Notes under the pieces: generated by a model | Told to the model about the DNA's origin: nothing | The model's database searches: none | The model's input: only the letters and a program-made list of their open reading frames with translations | Shown here: positions 11,986 through 23,714 of the stretch, piece by piece | How positions within the stretch are numbered: position 1 is the stretch's first letter | Layout of the letters: the number at the start of each line of letters is the position of its first letter | Made by a program: the position numbers and the translations under genes | Source: Cephalotus follicularis | Lineage: Eukaryota; Streptophyta; Magnoliopsida; Oxalidales; Cephalotaceae | Direction of reading: 5' to 3' | Length of the DNA stretch: 64,000 nt | Assembly: GCA_001972305.1 (NCBI GenBank) | Contig: BDDD01000549.1 | Location: 301,488 to 365,487 of the forward strand

Positions 11986-12540
11986 TTGACTATGACCATA
12001 GGATGACCGGACTAGACTCCTCTGTGATATGATGTTATGTATGATTCGAGTAGAGTAGTCCGAGGATAAAAATGATGATAATGATTATGCTATGGATGAT
12101 GATGTATATGCATACACATTTATATTATTTTCTCCTCTGCTTGTATTTGTTTGTACCTCTGGTATGTGCCCGTGTATGGGGTGACCTACACAACCCTCAG
12201 GGTTGCTGACCCATTCCTTTGAATGGGCCAGGTACAGGAACAGGTATTGGAGGCACATCGCAGCAGCGGCAAGGATAAAGAGTACAGTAAGTTCTCCTCC
12301 TCGACAGTACGCTTCCATGGACGCAATTACATAAATAAATTATGTATTTATTTTATTCTGGTTCATGGTGATGTAATTTATATGATTTGAACTGGGTTTG
12401 TAATCCACACATTAAATAAAGGATTTTGATTTTTAATTTGATTATGATTTATATTAAGTTTTAAATTTTTATGATGATTGTACGGATTGCCATGTGTTGA
12501 ATCGTGGGGCCCATCCCACGATTCGGGGCGTGACAGTTTT

Positions 12541-12553
12541 TTGTATCAGAGCC
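12541..12553 (+). other. gypsy-3 primer-binding site
   Basis: TTGTATCAGAGCC lies five bases after the LTR end, one mismatch from the usual TGGTATCAGAGC. Confidence 0.72.
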
Positions 12554-12646
12554 GTACTATTCTGGATACGCCGGGATAGGACCCTCGGCAGAAGTGGAAT
12601 TAAAGTATATGTGTGGATATTGACCCGTTCTTTTATATGAACCAGA

Positions 12647-13966
12647 ATGGAAGGACGACGAAGTAGAAGCGTACGAGGAGAAAGATCTGGACAGTCAATT
12701 AGACGTACCCGTTCAAATAGAGGTGCCGAAGAACAAGGGGAAGTTAATGCACCTCAAGAAGTACAACCTGCTGCTCCTGCCAGAGAGGAACGCAGAGGAT
12801 TTATGAGAAGAATGCGCGCTATGATAAACCAAATGCATGAATTTCTTCAAGGACAACCAGATGAGGATGAACCACCTGCTGCTGTACCCGCTAGACGTGA
12901 AGCAGAGTCCTCTGAACAGACATCAGCCGCTCGACCAGCTAGGCGGGCTGTAGCCGCAAGGAGATCAGTCGACCAACCTTCACGACGAGAAAATCCTTTG
13001 GTTGGATTTCTGAAGTTAAACCCTCCAGCCTTTACGGGAGATCCTGATGGTATATCGGCGGAGAGGTGGTTGATGCAAATGGATAAAATCTTTCGAGTCA
13101 TGGATTGTTCTGACTCTCAGAAGGTTGTGTTCGCAACCTATATGCTACAAGGTGAAGCGGAACACTGGTGGAAAATGATTGAATCCCAGTGGGAGATATC
13201 CGGAACGACCTATTCTTGGGATACTTTTAAATCAGAGTTCAATGACCGATTCTATCCCGAGGTAGAAATTGACAAGAGGGAAGCAGAATTCTTGGGACTG
13301 ACACAGGGAGATATGTCTGTGGCCCAATACGAGGCCAAATTTTTTGAGTTATCAAGGATAGCACCGTATCTGGTAAACACTGAGTCGCGAAAGGCTAAGA
13401 AGTTCCTTGCAGGACTTCGACCTGACATTCAGGAAAAGTTAGTGCCCCTACATCTACTATCCTTCTTTGAATTATCTAATCGGGCACGTGAAGTGGAAGC
13501 TTTGGCTCAGCGGTTCCAGAGTTTAGAGATCCAGACAGGACAACGAAGACCTGCCCCTCCTGGTGATCAGTCGGGAAGAAGTTCCGGTAGTAGCAATAAA
13601 TCCCGAAGGTCAGGATATCACAGCAGTCCAAGGCAGGGAGAATCCCCTCGCAGTATTGGTAGCCCCGCAGGACCTTCGAGGTTGGGAAGACAATCTCGTG
13701 GATCTCAACAGAGAAGACCCGGTCGTGATGCACGACGGAGGCGACAGCGAAGAACAGCTTCGCAAGGAGGTTCATCTAGACCCGCCGATGATGAACAGGT
13801 GTCTGTTGAACCCTGTATGCATTGTGGTCGTACCAATCATGCTTCTGAAGATTGCTGGTGGAAAGATGGTAGGTGCTGGACTTGTGGAGCTTCAGATCAT
13901 ATATCTACTCAGTGTCCACAGAATCAGTTCAGCACAGGACCATTATTATTCCGCAACTCCAAATAA
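12647..13966 (+). CDS. Ty3/gypsy gag polyprotein, intact frame
   Basis: Gag forms the cytoplasmic virus-like particle and packages element RNA. The 439-codon frame is free of stops. Residues 1-110 are basic and Pro/Ala-rich. A retrotransposon gag (PF03732-type) core lies at about 115-290, with AERWLMQMDKIFRVMDC, GEAEHWWKMIESQW and FNDRFYP. A Ser/Arg-rich linker lies at about 300-385. Two CX2CX4HX4C zinc knuckles follow (Cys390-Cys403 and Cys410-Cys423). The ATG is the first after the primer-binding site and lies ~95 bases downstream of it, as expected. Most plant gypsy gags carry one knuckle; this one has two. The frame ends 16 residues after the second knuckle, without protease, so the end may be a truncation point. 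Its intact state amid decayed relatives suggests recent insertion or a still useful gag-only role; that is inference. Confidence 0.85.
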   Translation: MEGRRSRSVRGERSGQSIRRTRSNRGAEEQGEVNAPQEVQPAAPAREERRGFMRRMRAMINQMHEFLQGQPDEDEPPAAVPARREAESSEQTSAARPARRAVAARRSVDQPSRRENPLVGFLKLNPPAFTGDPDGISAERWLMQMDKIFRVMDCSDSQKVVFATYMLQGEAEHWWKMIESQWEISGTTYSWDTFKSEFNDRFYPEVEIDKREAEFLGLTQGDMSVAQYEAKFFELSRIAPYLVNTESRKAKKFLAGLRPDIQEKLVPLHLLSFFELSNRAREVEALAQRFQSLEIQTGQRRPAPPGDQSGRSSGSSNKSRRSGYHSSPRQGESPRSIGSPAGPSRLGRQSRGSQQRRPGRDARRRRQRRTASQGGSSRPADDEQVSVEPCMHCGRTNHASEDCWWKDGRCWTCGASDHISTQCPQNQFSTGPLLFRNSK

Positions 13967-15640
13967 CTCCAATTAGCACTTATTCAGTTAATCACTTTCA
14001 ATCTCCCAACAGTAAGGATCCTACACTGGTATATCAAGCACAGTTCCGCAACAATCATACATCAGTCATACTCAGAAGTGCTATCAACTCGAACTTTAAA
14101 CAATCACATCATGTCAGCGGAATAATCAGTTGAATACATTTCAACTCTTATAATCTCCCAAAAATCGGGCATGAAGTATTCGTTTACAGGACTATGCCCC
14201 CTGTAAAGAAAACAAAATTTATATCCACACTCTCGAAGGAGGAATCAGCAATTCACAAATGGGCTCAGCCCTCATCAAACAACAATTCAATAGACTTACA
14301 TCATTCTAGAACCTCAAGTGATGAATCCATTAAAATCAAACTCTTAAGATTTCTCGAAATTTCGGCATGAAGTATTCGTTTATCGGACTCCATGCCACAT
14401 GATAAACCACAGTTTATATGTTTTGGGGTTTAACCCTCATATCTCATCACAATCTATATGCTGGGGGCTCCGACCACACCAGACTACATCTCAATTAAAT
14501 CCAAATATATCGTTTGCATGCAAAGGACAATCCTTTCGATACCCTCTATGATGGGTTTGATCATATCCAATAATATCATACACCGATCAAATGATGCACT
14601 GCCACATGCCAGTCGGTCCAATACATCAACACAGATTTATATTCACGCACTGCCACAAGCCGGCAGGTCATATAATGTAAATACACTGTCCATCTACATC
14701 AACTACCTCATACACCGATAGATAAAAGAATATAGATTCTTACCTTCAACTTGGACTGTCTAATCACTGACGCGTCCACCTGAACCTGAACTTAAACCTG
14801 ACCCACTTCATTTCAATGAAACAGATCAGCAGCCAATGGCTGTGTACAATATACATATGTAATGAATGCGTGCCAGGGTGTAGCAGATATATGTGTAATG
14901 TCAATCATGTGATATGCGTACATAGCATAAGCAATATAAACAATGTCATTTCACATCTATATAAGTCATAACACAATACGTCATCAGTAACTCTACCATA
15001 TACCGTCATCAGGGGCCTTTCGTCCCGTATCGACCCATGACCTTGCTATATCCATCCCTTTTTATATCCGTTCATGGTCCATAGCCGTTTACAGTCCATA
15101 TCCATTCATAATTCATATCCGTTTACCCTCTACCAGGAATCTAGAGGCTAACAACATATGTAGTTGTCATCTAACGGTTGACTAATTACATACACTATCC
15201 CATACCAGCATATATAAGTAGTCGGCAGTCATATCAGTTCATTCACAACCTATTTTGAGCATCCATCCAATGCCCATCTATTCGATAACAGTCCATTCGA
15301 CCACTATCCGATCGATAAGGACCCATTCAATCTTTAACCGCTCAACGACGGTTGAAGCGATCACCATCCGTTCAACAACGGCCCATACGATATGATGTGA
15401 TCGATAACGATACGATACGATCGATGATGATACACTAGCCATTCGCAATGACCATTCATATCCTATCTCGATCAACCACTATTCGATACGGAAAACTTTT
15501 CTGACAACACTTACGCCTTTCGGCCTATACAATCGACCACTTAGCCATTACGACTTACTCGGTTGGTCACTTGAACATTCCAGACTTCAAAGCCCTCACT
15601 ATCTCTTCATTCGATGTATCCCGTGGGATTCAGGAGGTCT
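13967..15640 (-). other. unresolved minus-strand LTR-like remnant
   Basis: No gene is supported. The stretch at 14990-15480 has strings such as ATATCCGTTCATGGTCC and ATCCGTT, whose reverse complement resembles the GGATATGG/TATGGCTATGG part of the solo LTR at 56570-56900. The 14380-14760 stretch has GCCGGCAGGTCA-type strings, like the LTR near 50590. It is best read as pieces of one or more minus-strand gypsy LTRs joined to gypsy-3 at about 13967 and to the gypsy-2 gag at about 15640. Exact boundaries are not visible. Confidence 0.4.
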
Positions 15641-16080
15641 GCCTTCTTAAGGTTAGCCTTCCGGGCAACCCATAACAGTAAAGATATTCCCTAGATCCTG
15701 TAACTATCTTTCAGCAATAGTCGCATCAAGTTCCCCATTGAAACTAGAAAGATTATGCTCCATGAATCTGTCAAGATTCCTTCCAAACTGATTTCCATCA
15801 TCACGTGCACCATGGCCCAGAGCCATGTGCCTTGGCTATGCTTGTGCGTACAATCGACGCACATGCTCCATGTTTGTAGCATTCGCATCCATCTGCTTCT
15901 GGAAGTAATGCGCTACACGGCTCATAGGATCCGTTCTGTCATTTACTTCCTCAGGAACATTTCCATTAGCGGCTCAAGGCCTTCCGCGTTTTCTCCTTCC
16001 ATCCATTTTGTTTCCTATAAGGAAAGATGTCATGGTTCATCTCGAGGAAACAATCGTTAATTGCCAAGGAACTTATCCAA
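15641..16080 (-). pseudogene. gypsy-2 gag, N-terminal part
   Basis: Read on the minus strand from about 16010, the frame starts MDGRRKRGRP and continues with DPMSRVAHYFQKQMDANATN, NLDRFMEHNLSSFNGELDAT and IAER, with in-frame stops. It is clearly homologous to the gypsy-A gag pieces (MADLFQQQIQANAANMEQLR near 36735 and FKGELDATIAEQW near 42340). This is the early part of a plant gypsy gag, before and into the PF03732-type core. It is cut near 15640, where gag similarity stops abruptly. It is non-functional and marks gypsy-2 as minus-strand. Confidence 0.72.
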
Positions 16081-16103
16081 GCTAAGCATATAAATGGATA
16101 TAT

Positions 16104-16115
16104 GCTCTGATACCA
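16104..16115 (-). other. gypsy-2 primer-binding site
   Basis: The + strand reads GCTCTGATACCA, the reverse complement of TGGTATCAGAGC, next to the LTR end at 16120. It fixes the orientation as minus. Confidence 0.82.
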
Positions 16116-16689
16116 CTGTTGTCACAGATGCAGTGAGTTACCCAGCCATCTCCTGGCCCCTGGGTCAACCCAGCCACTAGCCATCGCTGGCATCTCCGCC
16201 ACGCAACTACTACGGCCACAAACACAATCATAATCAATATCACAGTCAATCACTACAATCACAAACATCTCGATGCTCAATCAGTTTCCCAAGTAAATTT
16301 ATAAAACAAAGATACTTGAAAACAAACACATTTTCACGATGTCACGGTTCTCGATTCACGGTGTTACAAAACCCAGTACACGATGTTTGGAAGCCATTTT
16401 CACAGTCATTCAATAATATATATTTGCTTGAACATACATTTTCGTGTAAAATAATGATTTATAATGATCATGAATGCACTTCCAAAAGAATGATACAACT
16501 GTTCACGATCAGTTATCACGATGCACAATCAGTTCACCACAGTTCACAATCAACAATACTCAGTCACAATTCACAATTCACAATCAATAATATACAGTCA
16601 CGAATCACAATTCACAATCAGCAATACTCAGTCACAAATCACCGTTCATCACAGTACAAGATGCATACACATGCCCACAATGCAAGACA

Positions 16690-17200
16690 CACACAAACAA
16701 TCGGTTGTCCCTCACTGACAGTCGGTTGTTTTCCTTCAACAGTCTGCTGTCCTAAACTGGCAGTCGGCTGCCCATACTCGACAGCCGACTGTCATCCTTG
16801 ACAGTCTGCTGTTTATACCCAACAGTCAGCCGCTAGCCTACAGCAGTCTGCTACTCAAGCCTCTGCAGGCATTTCTCAGTAACACACATGGACAGTCGAC
16901 TGGCTCCCAAGCACAGTCGGTTGGATCCAATGAGTAGTCGGCTTTTCATACTGAACAGTCGACTGGCGCACTCGAGCAGTCGGCTGTCCTCTTGGACAGT
17001 CGGCTGGATTCTGCAGACAGTGTAGAAAAACAGTAGCAAAACAAAGCCACAACTCACAACGATCCATTCTAACACACAACGAATCATAGCATCGACGTTG
17101 TCTCTAAGCGTCGACATTTATCGCGAACCAGGAATCATTCTCCGTATAACAATCTATAGCATCGACGCTTCTTTCCTAAGCGTCAACGATTAAGTGAACC
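16690..17200 (-). repeat. TCGA-core palindrome array (CAGTCGACTG type)
   Basis: Roughly 14 copies of CAGTCGACTG or decayed forms (CAGTCGGCTG, CAGTCTGCTG, CAGCCGACTG) lie at 16700-17015. GCGTCGACATT-type copies follow at 17090-17190. Frames here are repeat artefacts. Confidence 0.8.
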
Positions 17201-17699
17201 AAAACATGGTTCCTTCGACACGTCTCAAAACTGATCGAGTTCAAGGCATACAACACATGCAATCCGATCTACAATCATCGTAAAACACAATATGCATAGC
17301 GGGTTAACTATTCATAGCAACCCTAACACAGTTACACAATTCACAATCCACAGCCCATAATCATTCCAAGACACGATATGCACGCATTTCATCAAGGAAC
17401 ATTTATTATAATTGAACTCAAACCACATTTATAAAATCCCCTACCTGTTACAGCAGTAAGAACTATACAGTCGAGCTGCACGTTCAATTGCCGAACCTTT
17501 TTGATAACCATTGAACCGAAGCCGGTTCTTGTCGATTGATCAAGTCCCTCAATGCCAAATCCAATTACCACTCACACACTGCACATACAACACATTTCCG
17601 TTATGTTCGACACACAAAACATTTTCGTCGACGAAACGCCGGCTGGATTCCGACCGACACAACCAGGCGGTGAAACACCCATCAACGGGTTCCACATTG

Positions 17700-18000
17700 A
17701 ACGGTCTACTCAAAACCGGTCAAGACTCACCGGGAATCGGCGCCGAACGCCGCGCCACGGCTGGCAGCTAGTTGTGACTCACTGAGTCAACTCGCAGAAC
17801 CTCAACAGGTCCGATCACCACCCAAAAATGCCACACATTCACCAGTCCTACGCGTCACTGCCCGTGACTCACCGGGACTCGGCGCCAAATGCGTGGTCTC
17901 AGGTGACAGTGAGTCAACTCGCTGAGTCGACTCAGCCAACTGATTCTGGCCGATTCCGACCGAATCACGCCTCACCGGTGGTCAAAATGGGAAGAGCGAG
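17700..18000 (-). repeat. GAGTCGACTC/GACTCAC cluster in gypsy-2 LTR
   Basis: Repeated GTGACTCACTGAGTCAACTC, GAGTCGACTCAGCC and GACTCACCGGGA strings. The same cluster is seen in the opposite orientation at 39980-40160 in the related solo LTR. Confidence 0.65.
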
Positions 18001-18621
18001 CCTTCTAGATGAAAACCCCCTCCATCCGCGACGCTAACGGTGCTGAGAAATGCCGGGAAGAGGGGCGACAGTGGCGGGGGAGAAGAAGAAAAAGAAGAGA
18101 AAATAGAAGGAAGGGGAGGAGGTTACCGGTCGGTGGCGTACCTGGGTTGACAGACGTGCTCTCCCGGTCTGGTAGCTTGCTCCGGCGTCCTCTCCCGATC
18201 TCTCTGCCGCTCTCTCTCCCAATCTCACTCATTCTCTCTCTGGCGTGGGCGCACAGAGCGCCCACTGCCTCTCTCTTGCACGGGCGTGTGATGCGCCCGT
18301 GTCTCTCTCTCCCTCCCTTTATGCAAATTGCTTTCTCTTTAGTATTTACTGGCAAAATACTAAGGTCTGGGTCCCGATTTTTCCGAGAATCGCGACATAA
18401 TTTATCCGAACAGCCACCAAAATAATCGCAATGATATTTCAAACATTTGGGCTTTATTGTCGCGCATTAAAAATAGGCTTTATTAGCCGTTTTGGCCAAC
18501 ACAATTACGACTTCAAGGCGTAATGCCTTTTTATTACTCCGGACCTCTATCGATTTTATCAAACCTGTACATGCACCAATTTCATAATAATTATTTATGA
18601 AATTTGGGGCGTTACTGTGAT

Positions 18622-19545
18622 GGATTGGTAATCCACACATTTCATATAGGCGTTTTTGAATTTAAATTTGTAAATTATTGTTATTTTGAACATGATCCAA
18701 GCTACTTTGTAGTGAACTTTATAAGAAATGATTTTTCGTTTCTTTACTGTATAAGAAGAGCTTGAAGCTCATTTCTTTCTATATTCACATATAGTCTTAT
18801 ACATAACAATGTTCAAATGTGCGAGGAGCACATAGAACATGGGATTAATGTTTTAGATAATAATCAACAAATTGCTTAACAATTCAATACGGGAACTGAT
18901 GGTAAAAGACAAATGAGAGAATGATATAAACCTTTCATACATATAGCATTATAGATTAGGTCATCCTAGCGAGGCTAGACTAACACGTAAGGTTAAGGAT
19001 TCACTTTTGTACATCCAGGACGAGGTGTCCTTTCCTATGTGTATACCATGTTTGATTGGTATGATCACCAAATCTCCTTTTATCCGGGCGAGAGAAAGGG
19101 TAGTGAACATACTTGAGCATGTCCGTACCAATGTCTGCGGACATATATAGATCAATGCTAGTGGAGGTTTTCTCTACTTCACAACCTTCACTGGTGATTT
19201 ATCACGGTAAGGGTACATGTTCCTATGATGAAACACAAGTCCAAATTCTTTGAGAGCATTAAGGAATTTAGACTAGAAGTAGAAAAGCAAATAGGTAAAC
19301 CCATTAAATCATTACGCTCTGATTGGGGATGTGAATACCTGCTTACTGAATTCCTGGTTTATCAGGACGATAATGGAATTCTCTCTTTCTATGGACCCCT
19401 CTAGGAACACCACAGGAGATGGTGTGTCTGATATGGAGGAACAGGACCATGATGTCATTTATGGATCTTCTGAACTCATTTTTGGGTTATGCACTGCATT
19501 TAGCAGCGCACATCCTAAACCGGATTCCTTTGAAATTTGACCCTT
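18622..19545 (+). pseudogene. copia-1 protease tail and integrase, decayed
   Basis: Reading resumes after the GTGAT duplication. Broken frames give the pre-integrase segment (LYVLD near 18850; CIPCLIGMITKSPF near 19050, matching the family's zinc-binding CxxC region). The integrase core follows with GGFLYFTTFTGD, KFFESIKEFRLEVEKQIGKP and SLRSDWGCEYLLTEF (second catalytic Asp kept). Several stops interrupt it, including one next to the position of the first catalytic Asp. The ORF at 19331-19540 is part of this wreckage. It continues the polyprotein cut at 9289. Confidence 0.72.
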
Positions 19546-21060
19546 CCTTTTCACAAGAGGTGATTTCAAAGGAGGAAACCCAGCCTAAACCATTTTAGGG
19601 TTTAAGGGTTGTCCGGCTTATGTGAGAAGGCGGAAGCCTTCTAAGCAGGAGGCGGGAGAGGATCGATGCCGGCTTTGTGGTGTATCCTTAGGAAACTAAG
19701 TAATACCACTTTTACCATCCCAGCGATCAATAAGTGTTTGTATCGCGTATTGTCGCATTCCTAGAAATAGGAATACCTGCTCAATGGGAGCAGTGGGAGC
19801 ATGGTGGAATTGAGAGAGTTGCCACTGGGTAAAGACCACAGGAGGATAAGGAATTAAAGGTGGAAACCTCTAGAAACACAATCGGGGAAGGTTCCTAACC
19901 TGAGATGGAATCTCATTAAGACACTCCTCAAGGATAGGAGGTCAAGCACGGTTTCTATAGGGCTTGAGAAATATGGTTTTCTCTTTGAAGGCTCTTATGA
20001 ACCCAACGATATCTACGATGTTTTGCCTTGTGTTTTCTGGTAACAGGATAGCCCTGGACTCATGTTCTTGGTACTATATAAGGACGACATACTGATCATT
20101 GGATATGATGTAAGTATGTCATAGTATAGTAATCCAAGAACTTCTCCTTTAAGGATTTGGGAGAAGCTTCCTACGTATTGTGTATAAAGATCAAGAAGAT
20201 CTAGTAGGTTGTTCAAGCTCTCCCAAAGCCAGTACAGCAGCAGGATGCTGAAACAGTATGACTTAGAGAATTCCATGTTTGACCTACTACCAATTGGCCA
20301 AGGAATTCACCTCTCCAAGAGGATGTCTTCATAGACAGCTGAGGAGAGATCATACATGGGTGGAAAGCCTTAAGCTTCAGCTCTTGGCTATGTCATGTAT
20401 GCCATGCTTAGTACTGGGCCTGATATCAGACTTGCCTAGTGAATGGCATGTCATTTTCAGTCCAATCTTGGTGATCAGCACTGGGAAATTGTCAAGGGAT
20501 TTTTATAAAGTGCCTGAGGAGGTCTCAGGATACTTTCCCAACATGTGGAGGAGATTGTGTATTGAGACTGGAGAGTCATTCAGACTTTAGTTTCAACTAG
20601 TGATCACGATGATCACAAGTCTGTTTCGAGTTATGTGCGTGTGCTGTTAGCTGAAGGAGATCAAAGTAGGAAACTACTACAAACTCCATGTTGTAAGCAG
20701 AATATGTAGTGACCTTATATGCCATCTAGGTAGCTGTTTGGTAGAGGAAGTTCATTATGGAACTTTATGTAGTTCTAACCATCGCATGTCTAGTTGTGGT
20801 GTACTAAGACAGCGATGGGGCTTTTTCACAAAGCCAAAGAACCCAAGTCTCACCACCGCTGCATGTATATACAATGACGATATCACTTGATCAAGGAGAT
20901 TATACTTAGAGGAGCCGTTACTTTGTAGAGAGAGTTGCCATGGAGGCAAACCTAATAGACCCAATGACCAAAACCCTTAGCACCGTAGTTTTTGAGCGAT
21001 AGCAAATGTACGATGGGCATAGGCTATAGGTCTTCGTCGCTTGAGGGCCAAATGGGAGAT
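19546..21060 (+). pseudogene. copia-1 reverse transcriptase/RNase H, decayed
   Basis: Heavily degraded. A reverse transcriptase trace appears near 20060-20110, where LVLYKDDILIIGYD-like text sits at the YxDD active-site position. The RNase H end appears at 20870-20990 (RYHLIKEIILRGAV, then DPMTKTL-like text). The purine tract AAATGGGAGAT follows at 21050-21060 and the 3' LTR starts at 21061. Many frameshifts mean no usable protein. The order, spacing and adjacent LTR support the assignment more than any single motif. Confidence 0.62.
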
Positions 21061-23714
21061 TGTTAGAGTGGGGTGTCCCTGCATGCCACGAGATGGTGTT
21101 ATTCTTGTATATACACTCACCATTTATACAATCTAAATTCTTATTCATGTTTATGTGCATTTTCTGTAGTAAATGGCAACCCGCTATATGTATATCACAA
21201 ACCATCTTAAATGGATCAGGTGATCACCATGTCATCCGAGTACACATATAGTGCCTTATCGATAAAAGGGTTGGATCTCATGCCTCAGAGGTTATGAGAA
21301 TGAGATCCTTACTCCCTTCTAACAAAACGTTCCAAGTTATAGGTTCACTTTATTAGGGCTATTGATGAACAGTAAAGACTTGCCGTATTATGTTTGCTCC
21401 CAGGGTATATGGAGGATGGATCATCTCATTGCCATTTGGGTTTACCCTAAAGCTGATGCGGGGTTCATGCTAGGTAGCATGAGACTGAACAGACCCACCA
21501 TAGGAAACCTATTTGGAAAGTCATACCTATGTCAATAGGATTCCTATAGTCTCGGTAGTGTATAATCTATGGTGACTAGTAGATCATTTGTGAAGCTACG
21601 TTGTATCGTTAGACTTGAGTGGCTGGCATGTGTTGTGTTGTGACTGCTTGGCTTTGATTTTCGCCTTCCCCAGCACTAGCCACGTGCTGGAAAAAGCGTT
21701 GTCTTTGGGCCTTGTGGGAGCTTCATTGAGATGTATGGGCGAGTGCACAAAAAGGGATCGTCACACCCGTATGCATGGTGATAGGCTTTATATTATTTAT
21801 GTCCATTAAGTATCATAAAATCCTGACAAGGTATAGGCAAACTGGAAACGGGGTTTCTAGGGAAGTCTGCCGAAAGTCTAAATGCGTACATGAATTTATA
21901 TTTATCGTGGCTTTACCTAGGGATGACATTATTCAAAACCCTAGGTCACAGTCAGAGCGAAGTATGACGTAGGATACATGACTGATATGCCATTGACTGG
22001 ATAAAGTACTGGTTAACCGGATGTCGACTTATAGACATGGATAATTCCATGGATTCGGGGGATGATAGGAATCATATTGGGGTCATTCTAATAGTCAGGG
22101 ACTATTACAGTGGTCGTACCAGAACTCCTGGGATGTTCTGGGAAACTTATAGTCGTACCGGGATCCAACCGGGCTTTCGGGTCCCATCATGTTTTGGAAT
22201 CAGTTGACGTGTGTGGGACACATGTTATTTAGTGACAGGATGACACCTCGGTGGTGTAACTTGGCAAAAGAATATCTATTTTGCTGGGCTTTATTCATTT
22301 CTTAGGAAGTGAAAGCAAGATGTACCATAAATAGATCATTCCGGGTCGAGGGGTATTTTGGTCATTTATGAATCAATGAAAAATTCATTGAGAGAGTGTC
22401 CATTTGAGCATTTAGGTCCAGCCCTAGCTTTTGGTTAGCTTGGCCGAACCCTAATGCCCCATGTGCCTTGTGTAACTTAGTTACATATTGGTTGGATGCT
22501 AAGGAAATTGGTTGGTTGCCAATGTTGACTTTGTCAACTTACTTAGCCTTTAAGCAACCTAAAACTTGCTTGGGAAGCTCCATATGGCCAGCCACTTTTG
22601 AAGAGAGATGAGTATGAGTGTATGTGTTATTCTGTCATTGGTTCAAAGAATAAAGTGTGTGGCGAAATTTGTTACTCTTCACACAAGCACACGGCATGCA
22701 CACAAAAGTAAGACAAGTGAATTCATTTTTAATTCTATTCAACAAATCAAGTCTTCTCTCATCTTTTCTCTTCTTCTTGGCCGACTCTCTCTTTCTCTCT
22801 ATTTTCTTCCATAGTCATAAGCTTCATTTGTTCATGGTAGGAGTGCAAGAACTTGGTGGTTCTTAAAGAGTGAAGCCAAAGATCTTCTCCTTTTACCCTC
22901 CTAAACAACTTTGATGGTGGAGATACCTCTTTATCTATACCTTCATTGTTTAGATTTTCTAGGATATTTGAACCAACAAAAATCCCTTCCTAGAAAGCCT
23001 TAGCCGTGCCTATGGGAGCATTATTTGTGAAGGTGGATTGCTTGGAACTCAAAGGAAGGAATTGCCAAAAGTATGGAGGAGTAAAGCCTTTAGGTAAGCA
23101 ATTTTCTTTTTCATCTTTTTACTTCTTGGTGAAGTGGTGTGTGTGTTAGAGCTAGGTCTTTTCAAAGCCCTAGACTTTGTGATTAAAAGTAGGTTGTTAT
23201 GTTTACTAAGAGTGACCGAAACCCTACCTCATTCCAAGTGGGAATGATACCCTTAGGGTTAGGGTATAGGATATATGTTAAGGTGAAGCTAGAATTTGGG
23301 TTTGTGTTGAACCCTAATTCCTTTTGGCATTGTGGCCGAATTTTGAGATTAATTTCTCATGCTCCACTACTGTCCTAGCATGTGTTTAATGTGTTATTAA
23401 ACCTTTAGGGCTAGGCCTCTAGTGTTAGAGTCATGGTGGAAATTGGATTAGGGTATGTGTGCACCCTAATTCCAATTTTGGTTGCTAGACGATTTTAGGG
23501 TTTATGTAACCCTATTCCACCTGCACTTTCCCTTGCTTGGAACCTGCAATGGTGGCTTTTAATAATCCAATTAGTGATCCTTGGACTTAATTGGGACATT
23601 TTATGGCATAGGTTATGGGTGATTCCATTGCAGGAATCAAAATTTTAAAATTAGTCACCCTAAACCCTATATGCTTGAAATGCATTTCTTTCGCTGCCTT
23701 CCCAATTTCCAACA
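21061..23714 (+). repeat. copia-1 3' LTR, 2.65 kb
   Basis: It starts TGTTAGAGTGG right after the purine tract and ends TTTCCAACA. It is uninterrupted, so it serves as the reference for the split 5' LTR (1-1063 plus 5825-6116). A CCATAAATAG string near 22324 is a weak TATA candidate. The frames at 22608-22866 are mirrored at 252-489 and are LTR sequence, not genes. Confidence 0.88.

Larger units (their letters stand above)
9659..12535 (+). repeat. gypsy-3 5' LTR, 2.88 kb
   Basis: It starts TGTAAGAGCCC and ends CGTGACA. It carries a TATA box at 9971, a GC-rich degenerate array (10630-11480) and a GGTGAA/GAATTC array (11750-11985). The many frames on both strands between 9800 and 12320 follow these repeats and are not supported as genes. 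Confidence 0.82.
9659..13966 (+). mobile_element. gypsy-3: LTR plus intact gag, right end lost
   Basis: A plus-strand gypsy fragment inserted in the gypsy-2 LTR. The LTR runs from TGTAAGAGCC (9659) to GGGGCGTGACA (12535) and is followed by a primer-binding site and an undamaged gag. GGGTT (9654-9658) is the expected left target duplication. I found no matching right duplication, pol or second LTR, so the right side is truncated or the element was a gag-only derivative. The gag frame ends at 13966, next to unrelated sequence. Confidence 0.75.
9290..18616 (-). mobile_element. gypsy-2: minus-strand gypsy complex
   Basis: The + strand ends are TGTCACACCC and GGGGCGTTACT, flanked by GTGAT (9285-9289 and 18617-18621). 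This is the reverse orientation of an LTR element starting TGTAACGCCCC. The final T, where an A is expected, looks like a point change. It contains its 3' LTR end (9290-9658), a plus-strand gypsy fragment, unresolved LTR-like sequence, a minus-strand gag start and the 5' LTR (16120-18616). Its own pol is absent, so large deletions accompanied the nesting. Confidence 0.78.
16120..18616 (-). repeat. gypsy-2 5' LTR
   Basis: The + strand runs from TGTCACAGATG to GGGGCGTTACT. Its 18430-18616 end matches (reverse) the start of the solo LTR at 36810, and the 16700-17020 array matches the 40618-41065 array. The end near the primer-binding site lacks the usual ~850-bp CACCCCGTT... segment seen in relatives. 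The TGTCAC next to it therefore probably reflects a deletion joining LTR interior to LTR end. Confidence 0.72.
1..23714 (+). mobile_element. copia-1: decayed Ty1/copia element, left end outside window
   Basis: A plus-strand Ty1/copia retrotransposon. Its 5' LTR begins about 1.3 kb before the window, because base 1 aligns with base 22357 of the 3' LTR. The order is 5' LTR remainder, primer-binding site, long leader, gag, protease, integrase, reverse transcriptase/RNase H, purine tract and 3' LTR (21061-23714). The coding parts are full of stops and frameshifts. Two younger elements interrupt it: 1064-5819 in the 5' LTR and 9290-18616 in the protease region. Downstream of 23714 the sequence is the tail of another copia element, so copia-1 was itself inserted into copia-2. 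Its 5' target duplication is outside the window; the 3' flank begins TTACT. Confidence 0.88.

Noticed and set aside
16700-17020. CRISPR-like array
   Set aside because: Plant nuclear retrotransposon context; the repeats are ~10-base degenerate palindromes at irregular spacing, with no cas genes.
18005-18442. 145- and 138-codon opposing frames
   Set aside because: They lie in the purine/pyrimidine-rich promoter part of the gypsy-2 LTR; low complexity and no domain.
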